Below the pieces are notes generated by a model. The model worked only from the letters and a program-made list of their open reading frames with translations, searched no databases and was not told the DNA's origin. From positions 1,302,001 through 1,366,000 of the forward strand of contig NZ_CABVGP010000003.1 of the NCBI RefSeq assembly GCF_902497555.1: DNA of 64,000 nucleotides, read 5' to 3'. The translations under genes were made by a program, and so were the position numbers. Below, piece after piece: positions 24,361-32,492 of the stretch; the first letter of the stretch is position 1, and each line of letters opens with the position of its first letter. This stretch comes from Amycolatopsis camponoti (lineage in GTDB: Bacteria > Actinomycetota > Actinomycetes > Mycobacteriales > Pseudonocardiaceae).

Positions 24361-25634
24361 AGTGACACCGACTCGCGCAGGATGCCGGAAAGGTCATCCG
24401 TGGACGCCTCACGGGGTGCGGTCGCCAGCAGCCGCTGCTGCTTCAGCGTTCCCTCGACCAGGGAGTCCACATCGGACTCCGTGTAGCCGACGGCACCGAT
24501 GCCGTCCGGGATGCCGATCTGCCGCATCAGGTCGATCAGCACTGCGGGCAGGTGGTCGGCGAAGTCACCCGGCCACTCGAAGTCGGGCGCCAGCAGGCGC
24601 GCGACGCGCAGGTGGCGGTCCGGCGCGGCGTCGAAGGTGAAGCGGAACGCGGCGGGCGCGGTCAGCGACACGGCCATGCCGTGCGGGACCATGGGTTCTT
24701 CGCCCGGGTAGCCGTCCGGGTGGAAATCCCTGACCTGGCCGGCGATCGGGTACGCGTTGGCGTGCGGGATGTGCACGCCGGCGTTGCCGAACCCGAGCCC
24801 GGCGAACGTCGCGGCCAGGGCCATGGCTTCGCGCGCCTTGAGGTCGTCGCCGTCGCGGACGGCGGCGGGGAGGGCCCACGACAGCAGTCGCAGTGACTGC
24901 TCGGCGAACATGTCGGCCAGCGGGTTCGCGCCGCAATACGGCACACGCTGCTCCGGGCGCTTGCGCTCGAACTCGGTGTACGGCTTCGCGGTGTAGCTCT
25001 CGGCGGCGTGGCAGAGGATGTCCATGCCGCTGGCCGCGGTCACGCCGGCGGGCTGGCTGATGGTGAGCCGGGGGTCGACGACGGCGAGGGTCGGGCGCAG
25101 CCGCAGGTGGCTGATCCCGCTCTTGACGCGCAGGGACAGCACGTCGAGCACGCAGACCGTGGTGCTCTCCGAGCCGGTGCCGGTGGTCGTGGGAACGGCG
25201 ACCAGCGGCTTCAGCGGGCGGTCCGGCGCGCGGCCGCCGCCGACCGGGGCGTTGACGTAGTCCATCAGCTCGCCGTCGTTGCTGGTGAGCAGGTTCGCCG
25301 CCTTGGCGGTATCGATGGCCGACCCGCCGCCCACGGCGACGAAGGCGTCGTACGGACCGGTTCCGCGGGCGAAGTCAACCGCCTTCTGCATGCTGACATC
25401 GGTGGGTTCGACGTGTACGCCGTCGAAGACCTCGGCTTCGATGCCGTAGCCCGCGATCCCGTCGGCGATGCGGCGCGGCCAGCCGGTCGCGGCGACCTGT
25501 GGATCCGTCACGACGAGCACGCGGTGCACGCCGTACTGGGTCAGGTCGTAGCCGATCTCGTCGCTCGAGCCGGTGCCGTACTTCAACGCCGGTGCGCCAT
25601 AAGTAAAAACGGTTTCATGTTCGGTCGCGGCCAA
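24354..25634 (-). CDS. Hydroxyacid-oxoacid transhydrogenase (iron-containing ADH family)
   Basis: A 426-residue group III alcohol dehydrogenase. It shows FVAVGGGSAIDTAKAANLL and VPTTTGTGSESTT for nucleotide binding, and metal ligands in DILCHAAE and HIPHANAY, GVHIP being a hallmark. The starting segment ETVFTYGAPALKYG and the insertion around the metal site fit the ADHFE1-type hydroxyacid-oxoacid transhydrogenase subgroup, which couples oxidation of 4-hydroxybutyrate to reduction of 2-oxoglutarate. TTG is the likely start at 25634 with GAGGA eight bases upstream. It is co-transcribed with the thioesterase gene downstream. The physiological substrate is inferred from subfamily. Confidence 0.85.
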   Translation of the reverse strand: MAATEHETVFTYGAPALKYGTGSSDEIGYDLTQYGVHRVLVVTDPQVAATGWPRRIADGIAGYGIEAEVFDGVHVEPTDVSMQKAVDFARGTGPYDAFVAVGGGSAIDTAKAANLLTSNDGELMDYVNAPVGGGRAPDRPLKPLVAVPTTTGTGSESTTVCVLDVLSLRVKSGISHLRLRPTLAVVDPRLTISQPAGVTAASGMDILCHAAESYTAKPYTEFERKRPEQRVPYCGANPLADMFAEQSLRLLSWALPAAVRDGDDLKAREAMALAATFAGLGFGNAGVHIPHANAYPIAGQVRDFHPDGYPGEEPMVPHGMAVSLTAPAAFRFTFDAAPDRHLRVARLLAPDFEWPGDFADHLPAVLIDLMRQIGIPDGIGAVGYTESDVDSLVEGTLKQQRLLATAPREASTDDLSGILRESVSLW

Positions 25635-25796
25635 GACTGCGGTCCTCGCTCCCTTGATCGGCTAGCAGTCGGTCAAAGCGGACATTCAGCCCATCCTTAC
25701 CGGGTTTCGGCGAAGATCACTTGACTGCACTGAACGGTGCCCGCCTAAGCTCTCCTCATTAGATACCAACTGGGAGCGACCGTCGCCCAGACGGCC

Positions 25797-27428
25797 GTGC
25801 GGATCCTGACCGAGGCACGGGTCCGCCGCGTGTACGCGGTGGTCGGCGAGTCCTTCCTGGAACTGCTCGACGCCCTGCAGCGCGAGCGGGAGATCACGCT
25901 GGTCTCGGCGCGCCACGACGCGGGTGCGGCCTTCATGGCGGAGGCGGAGGGCAAGCTCACCGAGCGGCCCGCCGTGCTGCTCGCCAGCCGGGGGCCGAGT
26001 GCGGCGAGCCTGGCGATCGGCGTCCAGACGGCGTACCAAGACGAGACGCCGATGGTCGTGTTGCTGGAGACGCCGGCGACGGAGCCGGTGCCGTCGTCGT
26101 CCGGGGAGCTGCCGACGTCGGACCTGACGGCGATGTTCGAGTCGATCGCCAAGTCGACGCTGCGGGTGACCGACCCGGACAGCCTGCCCAGCCTGCTCGC
26201 GCACGCGCTGACGACGTCGCAGGAAGGACGTCCGGGGCCGGTCGTGCTCGGGGTGCCCTGCGACATCTGGGGCATGCCCTACGACGCGGCGAAGCCGATG
26301 GCGCGGGTCCGGCCGCCGGCTTCCGGCACGCTGGGCCGTTCGGCTGACGCCGTGGCGCAACTGGTGGACGAGGCCAAGTACCCCGTGGTCATCGTCGGCG
26401 GTCGGGCCCGGTCCGCGCGTGACGAGCTGATCGCGGTCGCCGACGAGCTCGCGCTGCCCGTCTACAACGCCTTCCGGCGACAGGACGCCTTCCCGGAGAA
26501 CCACGCTCGGTACGCCGGCCACCTCGGGCTCGGCATCCCGGCGCGGCAGCTGGACGCCCTGGAACGGGCCGATCTGGTCCTCGCTCTCGGCACCCAGCTC
26601 GACGAGGTCACCACCCAGGCCTACCGCTACCCGACGGCTCAACAGACGCTGATCCTGGTCGGCACCGGCATCGACGTCAGCTCGCGGCGGCGTGGGCTGA
26701 CCTTCCGCGTCGACTCCGAGGTCGAGCCGTTCCTGCGGGAGCTGCGCGAGGTGGCGTCGCCGCGGACGCGGCGGGCTTCGGCGGCGAACGCGGCCGTCCA
26801 CACCTTCATGACCCCGCCCGACACGAGCGGCAACACCCGGGTGCACCCGGTGGACGTCGTCCGCGCGCTGCGGAAGCTGGCGCCCGAGGACACCATCGTG
26901 ACCAGCGACGCCGGCAACTTCGCGCAGTTCATGCACCGGTACTGGTGCTTCACCGCGCCGCGCAGCCAGCTCGGCCCGAGCAACGCCGCGATGGGCTACG
27001 CCGTTCCGGCCGCTGTGGCGGCGAAACTGGCCGAGCCGAGGCGGACCGTGGTAGCCATGGTGGGGGACGCCGGGACGCTGATGACCGGCCAGGAGATCGA
27101 AACGGCCGTGCGGTACCGGGCGCCGGTGATGGTCGTCGTCTTCCAAAATGGCGTCCACGGCGCGCTCGCCATGCATCAAGCCCGCACACACGGCAGGCTG
27201 TCCGGTGTCTCCATCCCGCTGACGGACTTCGCGTCCTGGGCGCGTGGGCTCGGCGCGGCCGGGTACACGGTGGACGATCGTGAGGAGCTCGAACCGATCA
27301 TCGCCAGCGCACTGGTGCGGCAGCGCCCGTGCGTCATCGATGTGCGCACAGACCCGGACGTGGTGACCCCGGACGTGCGGCTTTCGGCCCTGCTCGGGCA
27401 AGCGCGTCCGCAACCGCCCGCCCAGTAA
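25797..27428 (+). CDS. Thiamine-diphosphate-dependent enzyme, acetolactate synthase-like
   Basis: About 543 residues with the three ThDP-enzyme domains. The Pyr domain has VYAVVGESFLELLDAL and HDAGAAFMAEA (with the activating Glu of VGES). The central domain lies around 190-330. The PP domain has SDAGNFAQFMHRYW and the ThDP motif GDAGTLMTGQE with QNG about 26 residues later. Substrate cannot be read; acetolactate-synthase, sulfopyruvate-decarboxylase or benzaldehyde-lyase-like roles are possible. The GTG at 25797 has no ribosome binding site and cuts off the conserved TVAQ-type N-terminal helix. The frame is open from 25749, so the true start may be an unusual codon (CTG 25770 or ATT 25758). 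Confidence 0.75.
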   Translation: MRILTEARVRRVYAVVGESFLELLDALQREREITLVSARHDAGAAFMAEAEGKLTERPAVLLASRGPSAASLAIGVQTAYQDETPMVVLLETPATEPVPSSSGELPTSDLTAMFESIAKSTLRVTDPDSLPSLLAHALTTSQEGRPGPVVLGVPCDIWGMPYDAAKPMARVRPPASGTLGRSADAVAQLVDEAKYPVVIVGGRARSARDELIAVADELALPVYNAFRRQDAFPENHARYAGHLGLGIPARQLDALERADLVLALGTQLDEVTTQAYRYPTAQQTLILVGTGIDVSSRRRGLTFRVDSEVEPFLRELREVASPRTRRASAANAAVHTFMTPPDTSGNTRVHPVDVVRALRKLAPEDTIVTSDAGNFAQFMHRYWCFTAPRSQLGPSNAAMGYAVPAAVAAKLAEPRRTVVAMVGDAGTLMTGQEIETAVRYRAPVMVVVFQNGVHGALAMHQARTHGRLSGVSIPLTDFASWARGLGAAGYTVDDREELEPIIASALVRQRPCVIDVRTDPDVVTPDVRLSALLGQARPQPPAQ

Positions 27429-27641
27429 GGGTTTGCTCGGTTTCGCTTCGGAAAACGCCGGGTAAGTTCTGTGGTAGCACGGCGGCGGCTCAGGTAATCT
27501 GGCCTTGTTCCGGTGGTGGTTCGCCGCTGAACCTTCCCGGCCGGGTCCCGGCGGGAAACAACCGGTTTCTGTCGGTGCCGCATGGCACCATCACGGTCAT
27601 GACCCGCGCCGAAGCGGGCAGGGAACGAGGGGAGTTTCGAC
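27429..27641. other. Intergenic region, nothing recognised
   Basis: A 213-bp gap between the ThDP enzyme and the small ORF at 27642. It should contain the promoter for that ORF. No hairpin or clear hexamer pair stands out. Confidence 0.3.
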
Positions 27642-27815
27642 GTGACCGATCACCAGCGCACATCCGAAGCAGCGCGTAAGTCCTCGGGCGTCGTACCGGT
27701 GCTGTTCAGCGCCAGCGCGGAGGCCCACGACGACGCCGTCGTCGCCGCCGAGCGCGACACGACCTGGCGGTCGCCGTTCAGCTCGGAGGGGTTGCGCCCG
27801 GCGAGTGGCGAATAG
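27642..27815 (+). CDS. Small hypothetical protein (57 residues)
   Basis: GTG start with GAGGGGAG about eight bases upstream and almost only G/C-ending codons, encoding a soluble acidic peptide starting MTDHQRTSEAARKSSGVV and ending in LRPASGE. It has no cysteine, membrane segment or known motif. It lies 200 bp upstream of the cold-shock gene on the same strand. A small stem TCACCC/GGGTGA follows its stop (27817-27833). Too short for the usual gene-length cut-off but the ribosome binding site and codon use support it. Function unknown. Confidence 0.55.
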   Translation: MTDHQRTSEAARKSSGVVPVLFSASAEAHDDAVVAAERDTTWRSPFSSEGLRPASGE

Positions 27816-28021
27816 CTCACCCTGTCCGGGTGACGACGGGTTGTCCGCCCTGCTCAAGGTGTGCTTTACTGCCCATGGTCTCGATTTTTGTGTTCGTGTT
27901 GAGTCACGCTCGCAGATATCAGCGGGCGTAGTGTCTCCTCGCCGAGGAAGCAAACCGTCCCCGTGTTGACCCGGGGCGCCGAAGTGGCTTCCCGTTTTTG
28001 TGGTTGCATATGGAGATTTTG

Positions 28022-28225
28022 ATGACTCAGGGCACTGTGAAGTGGTTCAACTCCGAGAAGGGGTTCGGCTTCATCACCCCCGACAACGGTGGCGGCGACG
28101 TCTTCGTTCACTACAGCGAGATCCAGGGTAACGGCTTCAAGAGCCTCGAGGAGAACGCTCGCGTCGAGTTCGAGATCGGCCAGGGCCAGAAGGGCCCGCA
28201 GGCCACGTCGGTCACCGTGATCTGA
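28022..28225 (+). CDS. Cold-shock protein (CspA family)
   Basis: A 67-residue single cold-shock domain. [17 protein letters not shown] contains RNP1 and DVFVHYSEI contains RNP2, the nucleic-acid-binding motifs of the OB-fold RNA chaperones. The protein has the usual family length. The gap before it (27816-28021) is about 200 bp and contains T-rich runs, consistent with the long structured leader typical of csp mRNAs. A strong terminator follows at 28239. A paralogue lies at 45859; both encode 67 residues and share most positions. Confidence 0.95.
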   Translation: MTQGTVKWFNSEKGFGFITPDNGGGDVFVHYSEIQGNGFKSLEENARVEFEIGQGQKGPQATSVTVI

Positions 28226-28238
28226 CTTTGATCTTGGG

Positions 28239-28274
28239 AAAGGGCCGTCACCCGTTCGGGGTGACGGCCCTTTT
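28239..28274 (+). terminator. Rho-independent terminator of the cold-shock gene
   Basis: AAAGGGCCGTCACCC and GGGTGACGGCCCTTT form a 15-bp stem with a short GTTCG loop and end in TTTT, 14 bp after the stop codon. Confidence 0.85.
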
Positions 28275-28289
28275 CGTATGCTGCGCACC

Positions 28290-28514
28290 ATGATCGAGCA
28301 CGGTTACGCCGTCTCCGGGATGAGCTGCGGGCACTGCGCGCAGTCGGTCACCGAAGAACTCACCGGTCTGCCGGGAGTGACCGAAGTGGACGTCGACGTC
28401 GCGACCGGCCGTGTGGTCGTTCGCGCCGAAGGTCCGCTGGTGGAGGACGATGTGCGGGCCGCGGTCGAGGAAGCCGGCTTCTCCTACGAGGGCACGGCGA
28501 ACCTCGTCTCGTAG
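28290..28514 (+). CDS. Heavy-metal-associated domain protein, CopZ-like
   Basis: A 74-residue single HMA domain with the metal-binding motif GMSCGHC near the N terminus, then SVTEELTGLPGVTEVDVDV in the usual beta-alpha-beta layout. Such proteins carry Cu(I) in the cytoplasm and hand it to P-type ATPases or regulators. No copper ATPase or CsoR gene lies nearby. The ATG at 28290 starts directly before the domain. An ATG at 28278 is also in frame; neither has a clear ribosome binding site. The gene begins just after the csp terminator. Confidence 0.85.
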   Translation: MIEHGYAVSGMSCGHCAQSVTEELTGLPGVTEVDVDVATGRVVVRAEGPLVEDDVRAAVEEAGFSYEGTANLVS

Positions 28515-28901
28515 TTCTTCGCCGGGGGTTGACCTCGGTTCGTTCTTCTCCGCCGGGGTGATATCCAGGTTGGACAGTCCACTGGAGATCGGAGCCGGTG
28601 TGATCTTCGGCTCAGACCGTCAGCGGCCGCCGACGTGACACGCGCGCCGCGGACCGGCCGCGGCTGCGCGGCGGAATGACCAGGCGGCGAGCCTGGCTGG
28701 GCAGTGGAGCAACGGCCGCGCGATCCGTCGGCACAGCGCTCGGAGGCAAGTGGTAGCCGGCTTGATGCGGCTAGTACGGCACGCGACGCGGAGGGCACGC
28801 CTGCTCGATTCGGCTCGCGCAGTACTCGGGCGCAGTGGGCTCACCTGATCGCTCCGGTCGGCGCAGCGCATGGCGCGCCCACCTCGATCCGGCCGGCACT
28901 A
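28515..28901. other. Gene-free region before the octamer array
   Basis: No supported gene. Long frames on both strands here are by-products of high GC and of the repeats that follow. The region continues to the acoX start at 29198 and together with the array is about 680 bp without a coding feature. Confidence 0.5.
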
Positions 28902-29099
28902 CCGAGCGGCCGAGCCACCGAGCGACCAAGGTCGCGCCGCCGAGCCACCGAGCCACCGAGCCACCGAGCGGCCGGCGGCCGAGCCACCGAGCGGCCAGCG
29001 GCCGAGCCACCGAGCGGCCGAGCGACCAGCCACCGAGCGGCCGAGCGACCAGCCACCGAGCGGCCAAGCGACCAAGGTCGAGCGACCAAAGCCGAGCGG
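28902..29099. repeat. Octanucleotide tandem repeat array (CCGAGCNN)
   Basis: About two dozen mostly contiguous 8-bp units of the form CCGAGCGG, CCGAGCCA or CCGAGCGA, interrupted by degenerate units such as CCAGCCA and CCAAGGTCG. The longest regular stretch is four units near 28935-28966. It sits in a gap without genes 100 bp upstream of the acoXAB operon. Unit length is not a multiple of three, so it does not encode a repeated peptide in one fixed frame. Such arrays are prone to length change by slippage. Confidence 0.8.
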
Positions 29100-29197
29100 A
29101 CCGGCAAGCTCCTGTGAACACTGCAACGCCCTGCAACCCTTCCCTTTCGGGCCGCTACGGAGTCTTCTGTTCTCCGGTGCGGTGACAGGAGGTCAGG

Positions 29198-30232
29198 TTG
29201 GGCGAGACGGTGGCGGGGATCGTCGCGAATCCGGCTTCGGGGCGGGACATCCGCCGGCTGGTTGCGCAGGCTTCCGTGTTCCCCACCGCGGAAAAGGCGA
29301 ACATGGTCCAGCGGCTGCTGGCCGCCTTCGCGGTTACCGGCCTTGATCGGGCCCTGGTCTCCACTGATCTCGGGGGCATTTCCGCCGCTGTGCTCAAAGC
29401 TCTCGGGCGCGGGGGGACCTGGCCGACCGTCGACTTCTGTGCCGACGATCCCATCACCGGGACCGCCGCCGATACGACCAATGCCGTGCGCCGGATGGTC
29501 GAGGCCGGGGCTGGGGTCATTGTCGTGCTCGGTGGGGATGGCACCGCTCGCGTTGCCGCCGCCGCCTGCGAAGACGTTCCGATCCTCGCCCTCTCCACCG
29601 GGACCAACAACGCCTTCCCGCAGATGCGGGAGGCGACCGTCGCCGGGTTGGCGGCCGGGCTGATCGCCTCCGGGCAGGTCGATCCCGATCTCGTCACGCA
29701 CCGCGTCAGCGTGCTCGAAGTCGTCACCAAGGCTCGCCGGGAGATCGCGCTCGTCGATGTCTGTGTCTCGTCGAGCCGGCACATCGGGGCTCGGGCGCTG
29801 TGGGATCCCGCCTCGCTCACCGAGCTCTACTGCACCTTCGCCGAACCCGACGGCATCGGCCTCTCCAGCGTCCCGGGGCAGCTCTGCCCGAGCCCGCGAT
29901 CCAGCCCGGACGGCGTCGCGCTGCAGCTCGGGCCCGTCGACGAGACGCCCTACGTCGTGCACGCGCCCATCGCGCCCGGGCTCGTGCGGCCCGTCGGGGT
30001 GCGGGGGTGGGGCGTGCTCAAACCCGGGATGCGCGTCGAGCTGGCCGCGTCCGGTGGCGTCATCGCTCTGGACGGCGAGCGCGAACTCGAGCTCAAGACG
30101 GGCGAAAGCGCGTTCGTCGAGCTCAAGCCGGACGGGCCGTGGGTCGTGGACGTCCGGGCGGTGATGGCGGAAGCGGCACGGAAAGGGCTGTTGCGCACGG
30201 AAACCGAACTGGGGAAGGAGCGTCGAAGATGA
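29198..30232 (+). CDS. acoX: AcoX-like ATP-NAD kinase family protein
   Basis: A 344-residue protein. GIVANPASGRDIRRLV and VIVVLGGDGTARVAAAA are the substrate- and ATP-binding motifs of NAD kinase/diacylglycerol-kinase-like folds, and LSTGTNNAFPQ matches the AcoX subgroup found with acetoin dehydrogenase genes. The exact reaction of AcoX is not established. The TTG at 29198 is the start because AGGAGGT lies four bases upstream. The stop overlaps the acoA start (ATGA). It is the first gene of an acoX-acoA-acoB operon following the octamer array. Confidence 0.8.
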   Translation: MGETVAGIVANPASGRDIRRLVAQASVFPTAEKANMVQRLLAAFAVTGLDRALVSTDLGGISAAVLKALGRGGTWPTVDFCADDPITGTAADTTNAVRRMVEAGAGVIVVLGGDGTARVAAAACEDVPILALSTGTNNAFPQMREATVAGLAAGLIASGQVDPDLVTHRVSVLEVVTKARREIALVDVCVSSSRHIGARALWDPASLTELYCTFAEPDGIGLSSVPGQLCPSPRSSPDGVALQLGPVDETPYVVHAPIAPGLVRPVGVRGWGVLKPGMRVELAASGGVIALDGERELELKTGESAFVELKPDGPWVVDVRAVMAEAARKGLLRTETELGKERRR

Positions 30233-31185
30233 CGGACACCCTGCGGGAGGCGTATCGCGTGATGCGCACCATCCGAGCGTTCGAAGAGCGGGTGCACGAC
30301 GAGTTCGCGACGGGCGAAATCCCCGGGTTCGTGCACCTCTACGCCGGTGAGGAAGCGTCCGCCGCAGGGGTCTGCGCCCACCTCGACGACCGTGACGCCA
30401 TCGCCAGCACCCACCGCGGCCACGGCCACGGCATCGCCAAGGGCGTCGACGTCAAAGCCATGATGGCCGAGATCTTCGGTCGCAAGACAGGATCCTGTCA
30501 CGGCAAGGGTGGCTCGATGCACATCGCCGACCTTTCGAAGGGGATGCTCGGCGCCAGCGGCATCGTCGGCGGCGGCCCGCCGCTCATCTGCGGCACCGCC
30601 CTCGCCGCCAAGCAGCAGCACACCGGCGGCGTCGGCGTCGCCTTCTTCGGCGACGGCGCCGGCAACCAGGGGGCGACGCTCGAGGCGCTGAACCTCGCGT
30701 CGGTCTGGGACCTCCCAGCCCTCTTCGTCGCCGAGAACAACAGCTACGCCGAAGCGACGTCGAGCACCTGGTCCGTCGCCTCGGACAACATCGCCGACCG
30801 CGCCGCCGGGTTCGGCGTGCCGGGCGTGATCATCGACGGGTTCGACTTCTTCGCCGTCCACGAAGCCGCGGGGGAGGCCATCGAACGCGCCCGCGGCGGC
30901 GGTGGCCCGACGCTCATCGAGGTCAAGTTCAGCCGCTGCTTCGGGCCCTTCGGGGGCGACCAGCAGACCTACCGGGCCGGCGAAGCCGCCGACGCGCGCG
31001 AGAACCTCGACTGCCTCAAGCGGTTCCGGGAACGCGTCACCGACAACGGTGAGCTGCCCGGACAGGTCCTCGACGACATCGACGCCGAAGTCGCGAAGCT
31101 CATCGAAGACGCCGTCGCCGAGGCGAAGGCCGCGCCGAAACCCGCGAAGGAAGACCTCGAGACCGACGTCTACGTGTCCTACTGA
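30229..31185 (+). CDS. acoA: Acetoin/pyruvate dehydrogenase E1 component, alpha subunit
   Basis: A 318-residue ThDP-dependent subunit. It shows GFVHLYAGEEASAAGVC, STHRGHGHGIAKGVD and the ThDP motif GDGAGNQG with AENNSYAEAT downstream (GDG...NN). This is the dehydrogenase E1 alpha fold used by acetoin, pyruvate and branched-chain oxoacid complexes. The acoX neighbour points to acetoin cleavage with an artificial or E2-bound lipoyl acceptor. The start overlaps the acoX stop by four bases. acoB follows 12 bp downstream. Confidence 0.9.
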   Translation: MTDTLREAYRVMRTIRAFEERVHDEFATGEIPGFVHLYAGEEASAAGVCAHLDDRDAIASTHRGHGHGIAKGVDVKAMMAEIFGRKTGSCHGKGGSMHIADLSKGMLGASGIVGGGPPLICGTALAAKQQHTGGVGVAFFGDGAGNQGATLEALNLASVWDLPALFVAENNSYAEATSSTWSVASDNIADRAAGFGVPGVIIDGFDFFAVHEAAGEAIERARGGGGPTLIEVKFSRCFGPFGGDQQTYRAGEAADARENLDCLKRFRERVTDNGELPGQVLDDIDAEVAKLIEDAVAEAKAAPKPAKEDLETDVYVSY

Positions 31186-31197
31186 GGAGCGCACGGC

Positions 31198-32184
31198 ATG
31201 GCCAGGACGATCAGCTACCGCGAGGCGATCACCGAGGCGCTCAGCCAGGAGATGGAGCGCGACGAGTCGGTCATCGTCATGGGGGAGGAGAACGCCGGCG
31301 GCCCGGGCGGCGTCCTCGGCGTCACGAAGGGGCTCTTCCCCAAGTTCCCCGGCCGCGTCCTCGACACGCCGATCTCCGAGTCCGCTTTCGTCGGCGCGGC
31401 GATCGGCGCCGCGACGCGCGGGCAGCGGCCGGTCGCGGAACTGATGTTCATCGACTTCATGGGCGTCGGCTTCGACCAGATCTTCAACCAGGCGGCCAAG
31501 TTCCGGTACATGTTCGGCGGCAAGGCCCGGACGCCCGTGGTGATCCGGACGATGTACGGCGCCGGGCTGCGGGCCGCCGCGCAGCATTCGCAGTGCCTGT
31601 ACCCGATCTTCACGCACATCCCGGGCCTGAAGGTCGTCGTGCCGTCGAGCCCGTACGAGGCGAAAGGCCTGCTCATCCAGGCCATCCGCGACGACGACCC
31701 GGTGATCTTCTGCGAGCACAAGGCCCTCTACGACACCAGCGGCGACGTTCCCGAGGACAGCTACACGATCCCGTTCGGAGAGGCCAACGTCGTGCGTGAC
31801 GGCGGCGACGTCACGATCGTCGCGTTCGGGCGGATGGTCGCCGTCGCGGAAGAAGCCGCGAAAGAGCTGGCCGCCGGCGACATCGAAGCCGAGATCATCG
31901 ACCCGCGCACCACCAGCCCGCTCGACACCGGCACGATCCGCGAAAGCGTCGGGAACACCGGGCGCCTGGTCGTCGTCGACGAGGCCTCGCCGCGCTGCAA
32001 CCTCGCCACGGACATCTCCGCGCTCGTCGCGAAGGAGGCGTTCGGCGCCCTGCGGGCCCCGATCGAGATGGTGACGCCGCCGCACACGCCCGTCCCGTTC
32101 TCCGACGCGCTCGAGGACCTCTACCTCCCGGACGCGCAGAAGGTCATCAACGCGGCCAAGGCGGTCGTGGAGTACCGGCGATGA
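31198..32184 (+). CDS. acoB: Acetoin/pyruvate dehydrogenase E1 component, beta subunit
   Basis: A 328-residue transketolase-like beta subunit. ISYREAITEALSQEM, VMGEENAGGPGGV, DTPISESAFVGAAIGAA and the C-terminal DPRTTSPLDTGTI are typical. It forms the alpha2-beta2 E1 with acoA. The operon lacks an obvious lipoyl E2 and E3, which must be encoded elsewhere if a full complex is made. The stop overlaps the ATG of a 50-codon ORF by four bases. Distinguishing acetoin from oxoacid specificity rests on the acoX neighbour. Confidence 0.9.
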   Translation: MARTISYREAITEALSQEMERDESVIVMGEENAGGPGGVLGVTKGLFPKFPGRVLDTPISESAFVGAAIGAATRGQRPVAELMFIDFMGVGFDQIFNQAAKFRYMFGGKARTPVVIRTMYGAGLRAAAQHSQCLYPIFTHIPGLKVVVPSSPYEAKGLLIQAIRDDDPVIFCEHKALYDTSGDVPEDSYTIPFGEANVVRDGGDVTIVAFGRMVAVAEEAAKELAAGDIEAEIIDPRTTSPLDTGTIRESVGNTGRLVVVDEASPRCNLATDISALVAKEAFGALRAPIEMVTPPHTPVPFSDALEDLYLPDAQKVINAAKAVVEYRR

Positions 32185-32333
32185 TCCGGCGCGCGCGGAA
32201 ACCGCACCTGAGCGCGCTGTTCGCCGACGTGCAGGCCATCGACGCAGCTCGGCGGCTGTCCACAGTGGACTTACTGCCGTCGTACCACGCGGACGTCCAC
32301 CTCGAAGCTCAGGGCAGCGCGATCACCGGCTGA
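32181..32333 (+). CDS. Small hypothetical ORF coupled to acoB (50 residues)
   Basis: The ATG overlaps the acoB stop (ATGA), and the frame runs 50 codons with mostly G/C third positions (MIRRARKPHLSALFADVQ at the start). It shows no lipoyl or biotin attachment motif, so it is not a remnant E2. Tandem hairpins follow 8 bp after the stop, marking the operon end. Could be a real small subunit or a chance coupled frame. Confidence 0.45.
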   Translation: MIRRARKPHLSALFADVQAIDAARRLSTVDLLPSYHADVHLEAQGSAITG

Positions 32334-32340
32334 CCCGCCC

Positions 32341-32414
32341 GCCTCCGGTGGCTCTTGGCCCCGCCGGAGGCCGCGAAGGGCTCTTCGCCGGCACCTCCCC
32401 GGCCGGCGAAGAGC
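32341..32414 (+). terminator. Two successive hairpins ending the aco operon
   Basis: First hairpin: GCCTCCGG (32341-32348) with CCGGAGGC (32364-32371). Second hairpin: GCTCTTCGCCGGC (32380-32392) with its exact complement at 32402-32414. They lie between the operon and the regulator gene. Confidence 0.65.
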
Positions 32415-32492
32415 TCTCGGCGAGATTGTCGCCACCTTCCGATCAGCGGACCGAAAAGGCAGACTGAGGAGGCAGAGCGCAAGGAGCGGCGG

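Noticed and set aside
28902..29099. Octamer array considered as a CRISPR array
   Set aside because: Units are contiguous 8-mers without unique spacers of about 30 bp, and no cas genes are present.
28841..29962. A 373-codon minus-strand frame with repeats like GRSVAGRSAARWL
   Set aside because: The repeats are a translation of the octamer array, and the rest is antisense to acoX.
29950..32085. A 711-codon minus-strand frame across acoXAB
   Set aside because: Antisense shadow of three well-recognised enzymes.
31950..32333. The small ORF after acoB considered as a truncated lipoyl E2
   Set aside because: No lipoyl-lysine motif (such as ETDKA) and no similarity to E2 linker or catalytic domain.
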